From: Lantana camara
Taxonomy: Eukaryota; Streptophyta; Magnoliopsida; Lamiales; Verbenaceae
DNA length: 64,000 nucleotides
Direction of reading: 5' to 3'
NCBI GenBank assembly: GCA_037501455.1
Contig: CM074864.1
Location: 24,918,001 to 24,982,000, forward strand
In this document: positions 25,408 through 37,600 of the stretch, piece by piece
How the letters are laid out: every line of letters begins with the position of its first letter
Numbering within the stretch: position 1 is the first letter of the stretch
Position numbers and translations under genes: made by a program
The notes under the pieces: generated by a model
Databases searched by the model: none
The model's input: the letters and a program-made list of their open reading frames with translations, nothing else
What the model was told of the DNA's origin: nothing

Positions 25408-25773
25408 AATCTTTGCTGCACTTTCTAGGGCATAACCCCAGAAAGAAGGTGGTTAGTCAGTGAAACTCATCATGGAATGAAGCATATCGAGTAGAGTTCG
25501 ATTCTTTCTCTCAGAAACTCCATTGAGTTGAGGATTTCCCGGAGGAGTCTACTGAGAGATAATCCCATTATCTTTGAGATGATTAAGGAATTCTTCACTA
25601 AGATACTCACCTCCTCGATCAGATCGAAGTGCCTTGATGTTGTGACCAGTTTGGTTCTCAACCTCCTTATGAAATTCTAGGAATTTCTCAAAAGCTTCAG
25701 ATTTATACTTCATTAAGTATACGTAACCATACCGACTAAAGTCATCGGTAAAGGTTATGAAATACTGATGACC
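25408..25773 (-). pseudogene. Copia B integrase core, part downstream of the solo LTR
   Basis: Reads HQYFITFTDDFSRYGYVYLM, then ALRSDRGGEYLSEEF, which carries two of the three catalytic acidic residues. At about 25549 a TAG replaces the tryptophan normally found in the SQWTPPG motif. The frame then continues NGVSERKNRTLLDMLHSMMS and meets a second stop near 25453 before PPSFWGYALE. The upstream part of the same domain is at 29043-29308, separated by the solo LTR. Confidence 0.9.
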
Positions 25774-28700
25774 TGTGATGCCCCATTTCTCGATCAAGGT
25801 ATGCTTTGGTACGAGAGTGAACGATTTACTTTTCTTTGCATGAATCCTGTGAATAATATGCCTTAATTGACCGTTATGCTTGAACTTATGTGAAATATAT
25901 ACTTTAGATGAGTTATGTGACTATTTGATATGGTAATTATGTGTTCATATTGTTTTCATTTGGCTTCGATAGCATGCTTCGTGTTTAATCGAAACTATGT
26001 GCTTATTTGGACATTAAAGTATAATTTAGGGACTAAAAGGTATATTTATTTTCTAAGCCTAGAACTGGATAGAACTTAATGAAATTGAGTAGATAATTTG
26101 ATTACGAGTTCGTGGGTTTTTGAATCGCTCGATTTGGAGTTCGGACGAAGAAGTTATGGGCATTTTACGAAAAGTCAACCTTTTTATAAGACTTATGACC
26201 CAAATCCGAATTTGGCTTAATTTGAGACCCAATTTCACTTATGACCCGCTCTAATTAACCCGGTTCGTGACCCTAATAGCTGACCCAAATCCCTAAATCT
26301 GATTTTAACACCCACAAGCCATTTTACGTTATTTCACAAAGATTTAAACACAAACTCTCTCTAGCCTATTCATCTTCTCCAAGAACACTAAGAACACCTC
26401 CAAGCATCTTCAAGAGGCAAGAGTGGAGATTGAAGCTGGGAATTCGAGACTCAAGACCAAGTTATTCTCTTCTATTTTCAGCTCTCAAGGTAAGCTTTAT
26501 GTGCTACTTCCATGGTTTTATGTTCTTGAGCTTCTTGACTTGAATTTGAACTAGGGTTCTTGTATGTTGGATTGAATTCGAATTTCTTGTTTGAAATATG
26601 ATTCTCATGGTGTTAGGAACAATTTGATGTAAGTATTTCTTGATTTCATGCTTGTTTGAAGAATCCACCATTGATGACCTTTGAAGCTTTCTTGAGAAAT
26701 TCTTGCATGTCTAAGATTTACTTGATTTCTTGCAATCTTGGTGTTGTAGAATGATTATGCTTGAGTTTTTATGAGGTTTGGAATCATCTTTAGTTGAATT
26801 CATGCTAGGATTAGAGATTCACCATTGAAGAGCATGCTTGAACTATGAAGCTTTTATGCATATATGTAATTCTTGCTATAATGATTTAACTCTTGGATTT
26901 TATGCTCATATTATGTTCTTATATGATGTATGAATGTTTTATGATGCTTAATTGAGGTTTTGGAATCTTAATTTCATGTTTTGGGGTGTTTAGAACTTAT
27001 TCCCATCGAGTTCGAAGTGGCTGTCACGTTTTTTTTAAGTTCTGGGCAGAATCCACTTGGGTGGATTTTTGCTGTGTAAGAATCCATGGGGGTGGATTTA
27101 AGGCAGTAGGTTCTGGACAATCCGCGAGGGCGGATTTTTTGTGAAGGAAAATCCATGGGGGTGGATTTTCCCCAACCTTGTTTTCTTGACTTGTTTCTCT
27201 TGTTTTGACTCTTGTATGTCCTTTTCTTGTTTCTATAATACCTTTAATGAGTTGTGGCCGTATTATATGTGGTGGAACTTCTTGCATATCACTTGTTATG
27301 ATTTTATTGCCTTGATCAAGTTTAAGTTGTTACATTTTGCTAAGTTATGCATTTAGTTGAACTTGTATGACTTCCTACGCTATGTGTGACCTTGACATGC
27401 TATACATGCTCATGATTGATCCTCGCATTTCATTAAGTACATTATATGACTCCATAAGCATTCATAACTCTCGTAAGTGACTTGTTACTTAAGCCGTGCG
27501 TCGTTTACTTGGTTTGGGTCGAGTCTCACCTTTGTTAGTACGTTTGTCTTATTAGGTGGTGAGTCTCCGACCGAGTAGTCCGTTGCTCGTGGTCGACCTT
27601 CGAGGTTCTTGGTAAAGGTGAAGAGTTATATTATTAAAATATTTTCAAACTGTGGACAATACCGTATAGCCTTCATGATTTGGTTCTCAAATTCCCGTGT
27701 TGAAAACTATATGTATAGGCATAGTGTGCCGGATTTTGGGAGCTTGGCTCATTATACTTATATCGTTGCTTATTGAAAACGGTTTGCAACTATAGTATAA
27801 ATCTTGGTATACGGGATAGGTACCCGAAATGTTTTGGTTTTGAAAGGATATATATGTACGTATGTGGCGAGATGTTTTGGACCGTACTACAAAAGTGGTA
27901 TGGAGATTGATGTACCTTGCAGGGACGCTTACTTGGGGAAATCGAACTTGAGCTCGGGGATGGAGGCGAGTGATATTCCGGGAAGGCAAGGGCCAACGGA
28001 TGTCCTTATCCAAAGTTCCCACTATGGACAAGATTACTAAGACTCCGAGGAGGTTTCGGGGTTGAAGTCTTCTTGGAGAGAGCTAGGTTTCATGGACCGA
28101 ATTCTCTATGTTATGGATGATCGGGGGTGCGCACCCTGGACATCAATGGCGTGATGGATGGATTGGTTTGATTTCTTTGGTTTGGGAAGTAAGGTTGGAG
28201 GGCTCATTCTCGCCGAGCCGGTTATGTTTCTAGTTTGTGATACGTTGTTTTGAAAACCCCTTTGTATTGATTTTGGAAAGTTAAACGGATCATAAACACC
28301 TTTAATATCGCATGCATTGTACCCCCTTTTTATTATATTCCTTAGAGTAAATCCTCACCGGTTCCTTTTGAACTGACTCTTCAACCTTTGTATTGTCTGC
28401 AGGTCTTCAGGAGTATTGCTAGGCGGTGTGTCGTAGAGTCTTGGCTCGTACAAGTTGTGTCGAGTCTGCATTTACTTAAAGTTGGTGTTGTGTATGTTGT
28501 TATGGTTTAATGCTTTCATTAGCCTTGGTGGGCATTATGATATAGTTAGAAATGTTACTTTCTTGTATGAATTCCGTTTATGAAAATTGTACAGGTTGGG
28601 ATCGTGATGATCCAATGATATTTCGATATATTATCCTGTCGGGACAGGTGCTTAGGTAGTTGAACTCGTATTTATGATTTTGTTTCTGGACAGGTGCCTA

Positions 28701-29037
28701 GGGAGTGGAACCCGTATTTATATTATTCCTTGTCGGGACAGGTTGCATGCTCTTGAACCCGTTGAACTGTGTGATGCGTGATTGATCTTGTTAATTGACG
28801 TTAATGAATTGATTCCGATTGCATGCTACACGTTTGTTGAAAAAATTTATGCTCGCTTCCGCATGTATGTTGCTTCTTTACGGCGCGTTGAGTCGAGTTG
28901 TTTAGGTACCGCCTAGCCAGGTTGTTTGTCCGTCACCGCTTGCTTTGGGAACGGCGCGTATATGGATGTAAGTTTCATATACGAGCTAGAACCTTAGCGC
29001 GGGGTAGGATGTGATTGCCCTCCGCCGGGACGTTACA
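25774..29037 (+). mobile_element. Solo giant LTR, 3.26 kb, TSD TGACC
   Basis: TGTGATGCCCCA...CGGGACGTTACA, flanked by TGACC at 25769-25773 and 29038-29042. It splits the Copia B integrase, and its removal restores the domain order. It contains AAGGTAAGCTT at 26488, a four-unit palindrome array at 27050-27169, GTCGGGACAGG blocks at 28640-28740 and GCTTCCGCATG at 28856. No coding region recognised. Confidence 0.93.
27050..27169. repeat. Four-unit palindrome array with a compensatory unit
   Basis: Units at 27050-27067 (AATCCAC / GTGGATT), 27081-27098, 27119-27136 (AATCCGC / GCGGATT) and 27150-27168. The third unit differs from the others by one base in each arm, and both changes preserve pairing. 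Units 2 and 4 carry AATCCAT where AATCCAC would pair, a C-to-T change next to G. Confidence 0.93.
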
Positions 29038-29042
29038 TGACC

Positions 29043-29308
29043 GTTTCTTGTGCTTACACTAAGCGGTCCACAAACATCAGAATGGATCAAATCCAAGACC
29101 TTAGTGGCAAGTTCCACAGTTTTTTTAAAAGGAACTTTGGGCATCTTTCCTTTGAGACAGGATTCGCAAGAAGTTAACTTTTGAGATCATTTTCAGAGAA
29201 TGATCCTAAAGTGTTTATCTTGCTAATTCTGTTCTTGGAAATGTGTCCTAATCTAGCGTGCCATAAGGGAGCTGAAACTTTTTCATCTCTTTTACGTTTA
29301 GTTTCTTG
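29043..29308 (-). pseudogene. Copia B GAG-pre-integrase and integrase N-terminus
   Basis: Frameshifted, but the minus strand reads WHARLGHISKNRI, then CESCLKGKMPKVPF, then VLDLIHSDVCGPL, the usual zinc-binding N-terminal part and first catalytic aspartate region of copia integrases. It is cut at its downstream edge by the solo LTR. Confidence 0.85.
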
Positions 29309-30184
29309 TTATATATTCATAATATTGATATTTTGAGTTAGATAAAGTTCATTACTTAGAGTACCGATGTAAACGGAAGAGTTGTTCCGTTTGATAAAAT
29401 ATTTATCATTCTTAATATAAGTTTCATAACCTTTACAATCTAAAATTGGAACTGAAATTATATTACGAATAATGTTCGGCATATAAAGGACTTTATTTAA
29501 AACTAACTCAAAACTACCTAAATCTAATCTAATTGTGCCTAAAGCTCGAGCTTCAACTTTTGAGCCATCGCCGATCTTCGAGACACATTCTCCTTCTCTG
29601 AGTTGTTGAACTTCATTTAGCATCTGTATATCATTACAGATATGAGCTCCACAACCGGTATCAAGTACCCAAGAACTAGAATTAATAGAAAGATTTACTT
29701 CAACGAGAAACATACCTTTCTTTAGATTAGCCTTGTACTCTGGGTAGTTTCTCCTCCAATGTCCCGTTTTGCCACAATGGAAGCAAAAATCCTCTTTCTG
29801 ATCACGCTTCCTCTTTTGGGCCTTCCCCTTCGAAATGCCACCAGCGGGCGTAAGGGGTTTCTTCTTCTTCTTTTGGGCTTTCTTGCCCTTACCTTTAGAA
29901 GGCCCTGAAGAGGAAGATGGAGCATTCACCATCAGAACCTTATTGTCCTTCTTGATCGTGCTTTCAGTAGTCACAAGCTGACTGATCAGCTCAGCTACAG
30001 TAGCACCAGCATGATTCATATTGAAGTTAAGGACAAATGGGTTGAATGATGGTGGGAGCGAGGCTAGCAACAGGTCCACTGAAAGGTCATCTTTCAGTGG
30101 CATGTCCATGGAAGCAAGTTTCTCAGTAAGGGTGAGAAACTTGAGTCCATATTCATGGACACTTGAACCTTCCCTCATTCTCAA
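29309..30184 (-). pseudogene. Copia B gag C-half, zinc knuckle and protease
   Basis: Continues the gag frame after a stop at 30242. LTEKLASMDMPLKDD and LLASLPPSFNPFV are typical of UBN2-type copia gag. A lysine-rich stretch precedes the zinc knuckle CFHCGKTGHWRRNY, whose last cysteine position is occupied by tyrosine, so the knuckle looks broken. The aspartic protease follows with WVLDTGCGAHICND. Gag and protease share one frame. Confidence 0.92.
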
Positions 30185-30241
30185 ATGGAATAATTCCTTT
30201 GAAGTGTTATACCTTGTAACATGTTCACGAGGCCGGTAAAG

Positions 30242-30547
30242 TTACTCTAAGTGGTCGTAAATCTCCCAAGAAAATTCCATGGCCTCATGTTGCCTTTGCA
30301 AGTCCGAAGACATGTTAGCCAACATAAGGCAATGGACTTGGAGATTATCATCCTTCCACTTCTGGATCGCGTCCCGCTTGGCCCGAGTGGGAGCGTTCCC
30401 TTTGGGACTAGGCTCCCCTTCGAAGAGAACATAAGTTCTCTTCTCAGAAACTAAAATGATTTTCAGATTGCTCAACCAATCAGAATAGTTGGGACCAGTT
30501 AACTTGTTTGACTCGAGGATCGATACAAGAGGGTTTTTGGTTGCCAT
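30242..30547 (-). pseudogene. Copia B gag N-half
   Basis: Begins with an ATG and reads LTGPNYSDWLSNLKIIL, a standard start for copia gag, then WKDDNLQVHCLMLANMSSDL and FSWEIYDHLE before a TAA at 30242-30244. The same frame resumes past the stop (LYRPREHVTRYNTSKELFHL), so this is one nonsense mutation in a continuous gag. Confidence 0.9.
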
Positions 30548-30752
30548 TTCAAAACACGTAGAGAATCACAGAATCTACAACCTAAATGGTAAAACAGAGA
30601 ACTAGTGAGCTTGCTGAATTATAATGATATACAAAAGATAAGGTCTTTAATCTAATGTAGCTCCCACTGTTTTTCAAAGATATGTAATTCCCAAAGATCT
30701 AAGAGAAACACGTTTCCCAATGGGTACTAAGATCCTAACCATTTTACCTCGA

Positions 30753-31073
30753 ACCCACGATTTGCGGACATTCTAAGTAAACCCCAAGGTAGGTACAACT
30801 TACCAATTCTAACACCTTTAGAACTCTTAGTAATTGTTTTTGCATCACCTATCTTTCAGTATGGACCCACGACTCGTGCGACATCCATATTGACTTAGGC
30901 GTTAAGCTCGACCCATCAATCATAAGATCATGACCAAAAGTTAGTTCGAACGACCCACAAGTCACGGACATCGCCCTTGCCAAAATTGACCATGAAATAT
31001 TGATCATTTAAAATGATCAATTAGGTAACTAAGAACTAATAAGCTCCACTAGCTATCCCACGGCTCGCGGACA
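30753..31073 (-). repeat. Four spaced 18-bp repeats in the Copia B leader
   Basis: Plus-strand copies at 30753-30770, 30865-30883, 30953-30970 and 31056-31073 follow ACCCACG.CTCGCGGACA with a few differences each. Spacing is 88-112 bases. The sequence between the copies is unrelated. Confidence 0.75.
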
Positions 31074-32223
31074 ATAACCAGCTTCACTTACTAAACTTAA
31101 AACCTATTGATGGAATGCTAGGAATTTAATTTAAAATTTGCATCTCGAATTAAACACCTATTCTTCGAAATGAGCTTAATATTTAATGGGAACTTTTGAA
31201 TCAATCGGAGAGTTGTCCGGTTCGACCTCACCAACATATATGCTATCCAATTTTATTAGTCTTGGTTAATGCAAGTACAATTTAAATGCATTTCAAACAA
31301 GCACATAAACAGATAACATGTCCTAGCATGATACTAACATGAGATGATCATGGGTCTATCCTATCTTATACGTGAAAAGTGGGAGCCACTCCACTATCAC
31401 AATTCTAACATACATGCCACATAAACAGATTATATCACCTAAGGGAAAGCAGTAACAAAATACGAGCCCTATCTCTATTACATTTTCAATTGAGATTCCC
31501 CTCCCTAACATTTTGAGGGGTCTTCACTTATGGCCTCCTTGTTACGTGAATGTGGTCCATCTTACTCCATGGGTGCATTGTCTCCAAAATGAAATTAAAA
31601 ACCTCACCACCTATTCTACTCTAAAAAAAAGGAAAAGGTACTGAAAAGTAATAAGGCTCAATCCTCATATTGGCCTTAGACAAATACACGAGGCATACCC
31701 CGGCCTCAATACAGTAATATGGAAAGCCACATAATAAATCACATAACAGTAGGCACATAAGTCGGGCTCCAACCTCAATTGAAAAACGCAACTATAGGGC
31801 TCCAACCCCAAATGTAAACCATCCATGTGCATAAATGTAAAGCATACAAAGTCTAAACCCATGTTCACCTAGAATGGAAAAAATTGAAAGAATTTAAATT
31901 TAACCAATAAATTAAAATCCTCGCTTTAAGCTTTAATAGCTTAAAACACGACATAGATGCAATTCTTGTTCAATAGCCTTTTCTATAAAACCCGAAAAAT
32001 AATAAACTAATAAAATTCCATTAATTTCTGAAAATTAATAATTATTTTTCTTTCCCAAAATTTAAATCACTTTAATTTCTCAAAATCCCAATTTAAACAA
32101 TTATTACAAAAAATAACTTTTTAATTTAATAAAACAAATTTTCCAGAAAATTAAATCGGCATCTCAAGGATCGAAAACACGAAAACACGAAAACGCGAAA
32201 TCCGGGCCCGGAACCGCCCAGAA

Positions 32224-32406
32224 CGAGCAGCTGCTCGCCGCGAGGCGTCACGCGCTAGGCGCGTGCAGCTCGCTGCTGCTGGCGTGCGCGCGATGCCGGG
32301 CGGGTGCTCCCGCGCGGTTGCGGGAGCGTGCGGGAGGCTGTCCCGCACCGTTGCGGAAAAGGCGAGCAGCCGCGCCTAGGACCGCGTCGCGTGCAGTTGC
32401 GCGACG
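32224..32406 (-). repeat. GC-rich hairpin array in the Copia B leader
   Basis: In order on the plus strand: CGAGCAGCTGCTCG (32224-32237), CTCG-CCG-CGAG (32234-32244), CACGCGC-TAG-GCGCGTG (32249-32265), GCTCCCGC / GCGGGAGC around six bases (32306-32327), GTGCGGGA / TCCCGCAC around five bases (32328-32348), AGGCG / CGCCT (32360-32377) and CGTCGCG / CGCGACG around eight bases (32385-32406). All arms listed are perfect. The downstream start of the array lies about 320 bases from the primer-binding site. Confidence 0.9.
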
Positions 32407-32726
32407 ATGGCGCGCTGGGTTGGGGCGTGCTACGCGTTGGCACGTTCCAACCTCGCTTGTTTGTTTCGTGTTTCGTTTCGTATCTCAGGTTTCTCCAAAA
32501 CCCGGTTCAATCCAAAATCAAAATTATGAGTTAAACGAATTTCAAGTAAAACAGCTTTTCAAAAACAGATTTAAGAAAATAGTTTTCAGAAATTTTTAGG
32601 AAAAACACAGTTTTGTATTTCAGGCTTTCTAAAAGAACTCAAGAATACTCAATTCGCATCTAAGCCTAAGAATTTCTATCGAATTCCGAATAATTAAGAC
32701 TAACCAGAAACATGATTAACGAGGTG

Positions 32727-32738
32727 GCTCTGATACCA
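32727..32738 (-). other. Copia B primer-binding site (initiator tRNA-Met)
   Basis: Minus-strand TGGTATCAGAGC, two bases from the LTR end. It is a perfect complement of the plant initiator tRNA-Met 3' end. Confidence 0.92.
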
Positions 32739-32740
32739 CT

Positions 32741-34186
32741 TGTTGGAAAAACGGAATCAGATAGCAGCGGAAATTAAAAAAATTTCCAACAAAAGGAACG
32801 AAACTCGCAATCATGAATCCAAATCCGTAATGTAAAGAAACTTACTTTTCAATAATCTTTCTTGAAGCATTTCAAGCCACCCAAGAACGCTCTTCTCGCG
32901 GCTTGATCCCCTGTCCTTGGTAAAGCTCGAATCTTTAAAAACTTCTAAATTGAAGATCTCTAGAGATAGTCCACCAACTTGACTAGAATCTAACTAGTAA
33001 GGATGCTAGTTCTCTAGTTAGTATTTAGGGTTAACCTAGGGTTTATGTGACCTTGGAGAAAGGGTGGTGTTCAACACATGAACCAAGAAGAATCGATCAA
33101 TCCCTAAGGGGAGCTCGAGCTCCCCTATATATAGCTTGAGAGGGGGCGGCCGAACCTAGTTGTTTTGGACTAAGGATTTGGTCCCTCTCTCTTATTACTT
33201 GATCATCAAGTAATTCCAAACCTTGATTTTGAATTCTAATTCAAATCAACTTTTAAGAGAGCTAAAATATCCAAAACCCTTTTAGATAATATTATACTTT
33301 ATTTATTTATTAATAAATAACTTATTTATCTAATTAATTAAATAGATTAATTTCTCCAAAATAAGACTGTCATTTTAATTCAAAAATTAAACCAAAGTCT
33401 ATTAAATAGCTAACACATTAATTATTTTATACATAAATAATATACACATGCGACACACGTGTCCCTAAGGACACATGCCAATCACGTGAACCACACGTGT
33501 GGAACCCTCTTGGTATGATCAACTCATTTAATCATTTTAAAGTCTTAACTCATGTAACAAAGTTGTTGTGTGTGACCCTCTAGGTTCTCAATTCAATTAG
33601 TAGTGACCCTGATTAATTAATCCACTAATTAATTAATCAGTCCATAGATTATACGACCATAGTCTAGCAACAGGTGTTTAACCCCTAGCTGAATTAGAAT
33701 GTCTCGATTCGACAAAACCTTTAAGTCATTGATTCATGTGAGATACAATCCTCCTACTTACTATCTCTCAACCAAGATCTAGGGTAAGGGAAAAATCAGA
33801 ACCCTAATAATCTGGTCTTAAAGATAAGTGCATTTCATATCCATTTGATCTCAATCCAAGAAACCCTTTTCTTGATGTCTTGTTCTATTGCCTTGGCCAA
33901 GGACTCCATATAGCATATGAATGACTTACACAATAAGAGATCACCTTGCAAATGCAAGTGTAGGTCCTTTCTTGATTCTCAGTCACTTTCATGAATCACT
34001 TGTGCAGCCCTAGCATAAGCCTTGAATCAGTTGTCTAAGGCGACACCCTTTAAAGCTTATACCTAAGACTACAGAGTTAACTCATAAAGTGACATGGAAC
34101 CTCAAGTCTAAGGATCAATTAATCACATCAATGACTCGTGAGATATTTCCTAACCCGGAAGTTTCCATTTCCTGAAATAGAAACTT
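32741..34186 (-). repeat. Copia B 5' LTR, part 1
   Basis: Opens TGTTGGAAAAACGG on the plus strand and aligns with 21460-22885. It keeps three of the five G-boxes (33456, 33483, 33494); one has become ACATG and one repeat unit is missing. A TATA-like CTATATATAG lies at 33129. It ends in AACTT at 34182-34186, where the TRIM-LARD2 composite begins. Confidence 0.92.
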
Positions 34187-34675
34187 TGTAACAGCCCGAA
34201 AACCCGCCTGTCGATATTGTCCGCTTTGGTGGGCTAAGCGACACCACCTTCACGGTTTTGTTTCTCCCGATGGAATTTAAGCCCGAAGGCGCCTACCCAG
34301 GAAAAGGCCTCAACAAGGGAAAGGTATCCACCCCCTTATAAAGGAGGCTTTGTTCCCCTCTCCAACCGATGTGGGACAAGCACTTTGAGCTTTACAGTCC
34401 ACCCCCCCATAAGGGCCCAGCGTCCTCGCTGGCACACCGGCCCGGGTCCCGGCTCTGATACCATTTGTAACAGCCCGAAAACCCGCCTGTCGATATTGTC
34501 CGCTTTGGTGGGCTAAGCGACACCACCCTCACGGTTTTGTTTCTCCCGATGGAATTTAAGCCCGAAGGCGCCCACCCAGGAAAAGGCCTCAACAAGGGAA
34601 AGGTATCCACCCCCTTATAAAGGAGGCTTTGTTCCCCTCTCCAACCGATGTGGGACAAGCACTTTGAGCTTTACA
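34187..34675 (-). mobile_element. TRIM (terminal-repeat retrotransposon in miniature), 489 bp
   Basis: Two 210-bp LTRs (34187-34396 and 34466-34675) that differ at about two sites flank a 69-bp interior. The plus strand of each LTR reads TGTAACAGCCCG...GAGCTTTACA. The interior is almost only a primer-binding site (minus-strand TGGTATCAGAGCC at 34451-34463) and a purine tract (ATGGGGGGGTGGAC). It encodes no protein. It has the AACTT duplication on its left only and is joined on its right to LARD2 by ten bases. There is no 5S rRNA-like segment, so it does not look like Cassandra. Confidence 0.93.
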
Positions 34676-34685
34676 GTCCTCAAGA
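34676..34685 (-). other. TRIM-LARD2 junction, 10 bp
   Basis: GTCCTCAAGA. GTCC equals the first bases of the TRIM interior beside its LTR (34397-34400). CTCAAGA equals the seven bases between the LARD2 primer-binding site and its LTR (40582-40588). The shared C is a 1-bp overlap. Both parts are internal-region stubs, which explains why neither element has a target duplication here. Confidence 0.88.
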
Positions 34686-37600
34686 TGTAACACCCCAAGC
34701 GGTGGGGCATCACACCCCCGCACTATGGCCCGACACGTATACGAAATGGAAGGTCTGCACACGCACCAAGTCACAGCGAACGGGTGACAAACAAAAACAC
34801 ACGCACTAGCTAGGCGGTATCTAACCCTGTACAAAAGAAAATATGTAAAACATGACAGCGGAAGTAGCACGAAATGCCAACTTACAAAAACTTTTACACA
34901 TCAAGCATACAACGCAGTACATACATCAGAATCAAATACACGGGTTCAACTAGTGCAGCAACCTGTCCTAACCTGTCCCGAGCAATCATATATTCACAAC
35001 GGGTTCAACTAATCCGAACACCTGTCCTAACCTGTCCCGAATTCCATAATTTCAAATTATAAATACAACCCTGCACAAACATATCTTAAATATCATTTAC
35101 AAATCATAAACCAGAGCCAGAACTGAATAAACATAAGCAGACGGACACAGACTCGACAGACCCGACACAGAGCCGCCTAGCACGAACTCCAACGACCTCC
35201 AAAGCAAAGCCTGCGAACTAAAACATAAAAGGGGAGGGGTCAGTCCAAGGACTGAGCGAGGGGCTAACACACGCACACTATACATATATATAGAGCACAA
35301 CACATAGAAGAAGCGACATTCGTGAACCCGGGGTTCGTTTTTACACGCCAAAATGGTTTCCCGTGATAGTATACTTATAGGGGTTTAAAACCAAACAAAC
35401 AAATCTTAACTCAAACGTTCTTAAACATAAGTTCAGATTCAAGCAGACTTAACACACATATCGGAACATATCTTATTAGCTTAAAAGTATATCAATTTTT
35501 ATCTTAATTTACGAATCTACCCCCGTTTCACGAACTTATAACAGACGGACAGACAGAACACACTTACTCAAATCGAAGCAAAACTCATAAATCAATCCCA
35601 CCTGCACACCATTGGGGAAGAGAGGTGCCCCTCTCAACCCACCACAGAACGAAACATGTGAACCGGAGGATCCCGCCCGGTTCCTTCGACGGCCAGCCAA
35701 AATGCGCTCTGTCGGCATAGGAGAACTAAGTCTCCCGTTGGTGGAGAAGTGCACAGGGGTCGTAACCGGCGACCCCAATGGTCGTCCCGGGTCTCCCTTA
35801 CCCACAATCTCCAGGGCCCATCACATATAAACAGACATATATCGGAAACTTATCTTGCCACACACAGACAGACAAACATATCTCATGCATATCGTGCTTA
35901 TCATATCACACGTACATATCACGCAGACTGATCTCGAAATCAAAATAGAACTGAGACAAAGCATACATAGGCTCATACATAGCGTTTCGTACTTTTCCAA
36001 TCAAATCATATGACAAAACCAGTAAAATACGTACTTCGCACATATCTACATATACATAAGGCTTATAAACCGCATGCATTTGAAAACGAGCACGTTTCAA
36101 TAGGGTATAACTATATCCTAACCTCACCTGGCACCAAACACAGCCGAACACAAAGCAGAAGGTCCACCCCGGAACCTGCACGACTCACTTGTCACCACCC
36201 CGGGTGCACCTGTACCAACTGAACACACCAAATACAGCACAGAACTCAGACTCAGACTCAGACAACTATACAAAGACGCACGGCACATGCTCAAGCACTT
36301 AAGAAATGAAATCACATAAGCAGAGTTCACATAAATTATATGCAAAACAAAACATTAAGGCATGTTCATGTGCATAATTAATGCAAATAACGAAATTAAA
36401 GACAAAACACTTCATATCATTTCATATCAATTCCTTTAATACCTAACAAATTCAATTAACGAAGTTCAGACAATTCATATCGCATTTCATACAAGTTTCA
36501 TACACATTGGAGCACAAATAAATCAGTAATTCAAGCTTTCATATATCATACAATTCACAATTTCCATTTCATAGTTCATACAAAGCCGAATTTACCATTA
36601 AAACAATTAACGAAAATAAATACAATTACTTCGAAAATTCATATAAAATCAACCGGACATCCGATTGACGAACGGAAAGTGGCGTTGGACTCACCACGAC
36701 GAGAGGAACTTGCTGCCTAAAGGGCGTCGGAATGCCGCCCCCAGAACCAATCGGACCGCCACGTGCCGCCGCCGGACCACCACCTCCGGTGGTCGGAAAA
36801 TTCCTCGGAAGGACAGAAACGTACGCCTCGGCCTGCTTGACAAAAACCCTCAACCAATTTCAGAAAATTCCAAACACACGGGACTTCGTTAACGAAAAAC
36901 CGAACTTAAATCCTAACACGAAAACTGAAATTAAACGCAAACCGCTAAACGAAAATAAAATCCGGACATACCGTTGGAAAGCCCGTAACGAGCCCTACAA
37001 AAGCCCCCAAGCCAACCGCCGGAAAAGTCGCCGGAAAATCGGACTGCCGGTCCAGACCGGTCCGCCACCGGTTCGCCGCCGCCGGCCGGTTCTCGGGTTG
37101 AGGCCAACGCCATCCACTACGTTTCGATATTCTGAGCAACTTCCGTGAAGGAACCACCACCAAAAGCCCACCGGAAAAGGGCCAAATACGTCCGCCGGTG
37201 CGCCACTCGCCGGAACCGCCACCTACGCCGCGATTCGTCCCAATCTGATGCCGGAAATGGATTCAGGAGGTCGAAAACGTCCGGAAACCACCAAACCCCG
37301 TCGGAAAAAGTCGCCGAAAAGCGGCGAAACACGCCGCTACAGTAACCGCCGCCGCCGTCGCGAGCTTCAGGCGGCGCGTGCGGCCTCCTCGCCGCCCCGA
37401 TGGTGGCGCCGCTTGTCCAGAAAGATACGCCAGAAGCCCCTTTACCTGGCCTGGGGGCGCGTGTCGCCGGAGGGTGGCCGGAAACCGCCGCCAATGGGCG
37501 GCGAAGTGGCGGCTCCGCCACCCCTCCTCCGCTGCGTCTGAAATCGGCCGAAAACTCCACCACCGCTCGTCGGTTGGTCGAGTTCTTGGTACGGTTGTGA

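Larger units (their letters stand above)
30548..32740 (-). other. Copia B untranslated leader (2.2 kb)
   Basis: Between the gag start and the 5' LTR. No protein recognised. It contains four degenerate 18-bp repeats (30753-31073), a GC-rich hairpin array (32224-32406) in otherwise AT-rich sequence, and the primer-binding site. By position it would include packaging and dimerisation signals of the genomic RNA (inference). Confidence 0.75.

Noticed and set aside
32151..32599. Arginine/alanine-rich frames in the Copia B leader (32151-32348, 32318-32599)
   Set aside because: Produced by the GC-rich hairpin array. Open on both strands, and ahead of the gag start.
34187..34675. TRIM considered as a Cassandra element (5S rRNA-derived promoter)
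   Set aside because: The 210-bp LTRs contain no 5S rRNA internal-promoter-like stretch that I recognise.
34181..34685. Independent sequential insertions of the TRIM and LARD2
   Set aside because: The TRIM lacks AACTT on its right, LARD2 lacks it on its left, and the junction is made of internal-region stubs from both, so two separate integrations do not explain the border.
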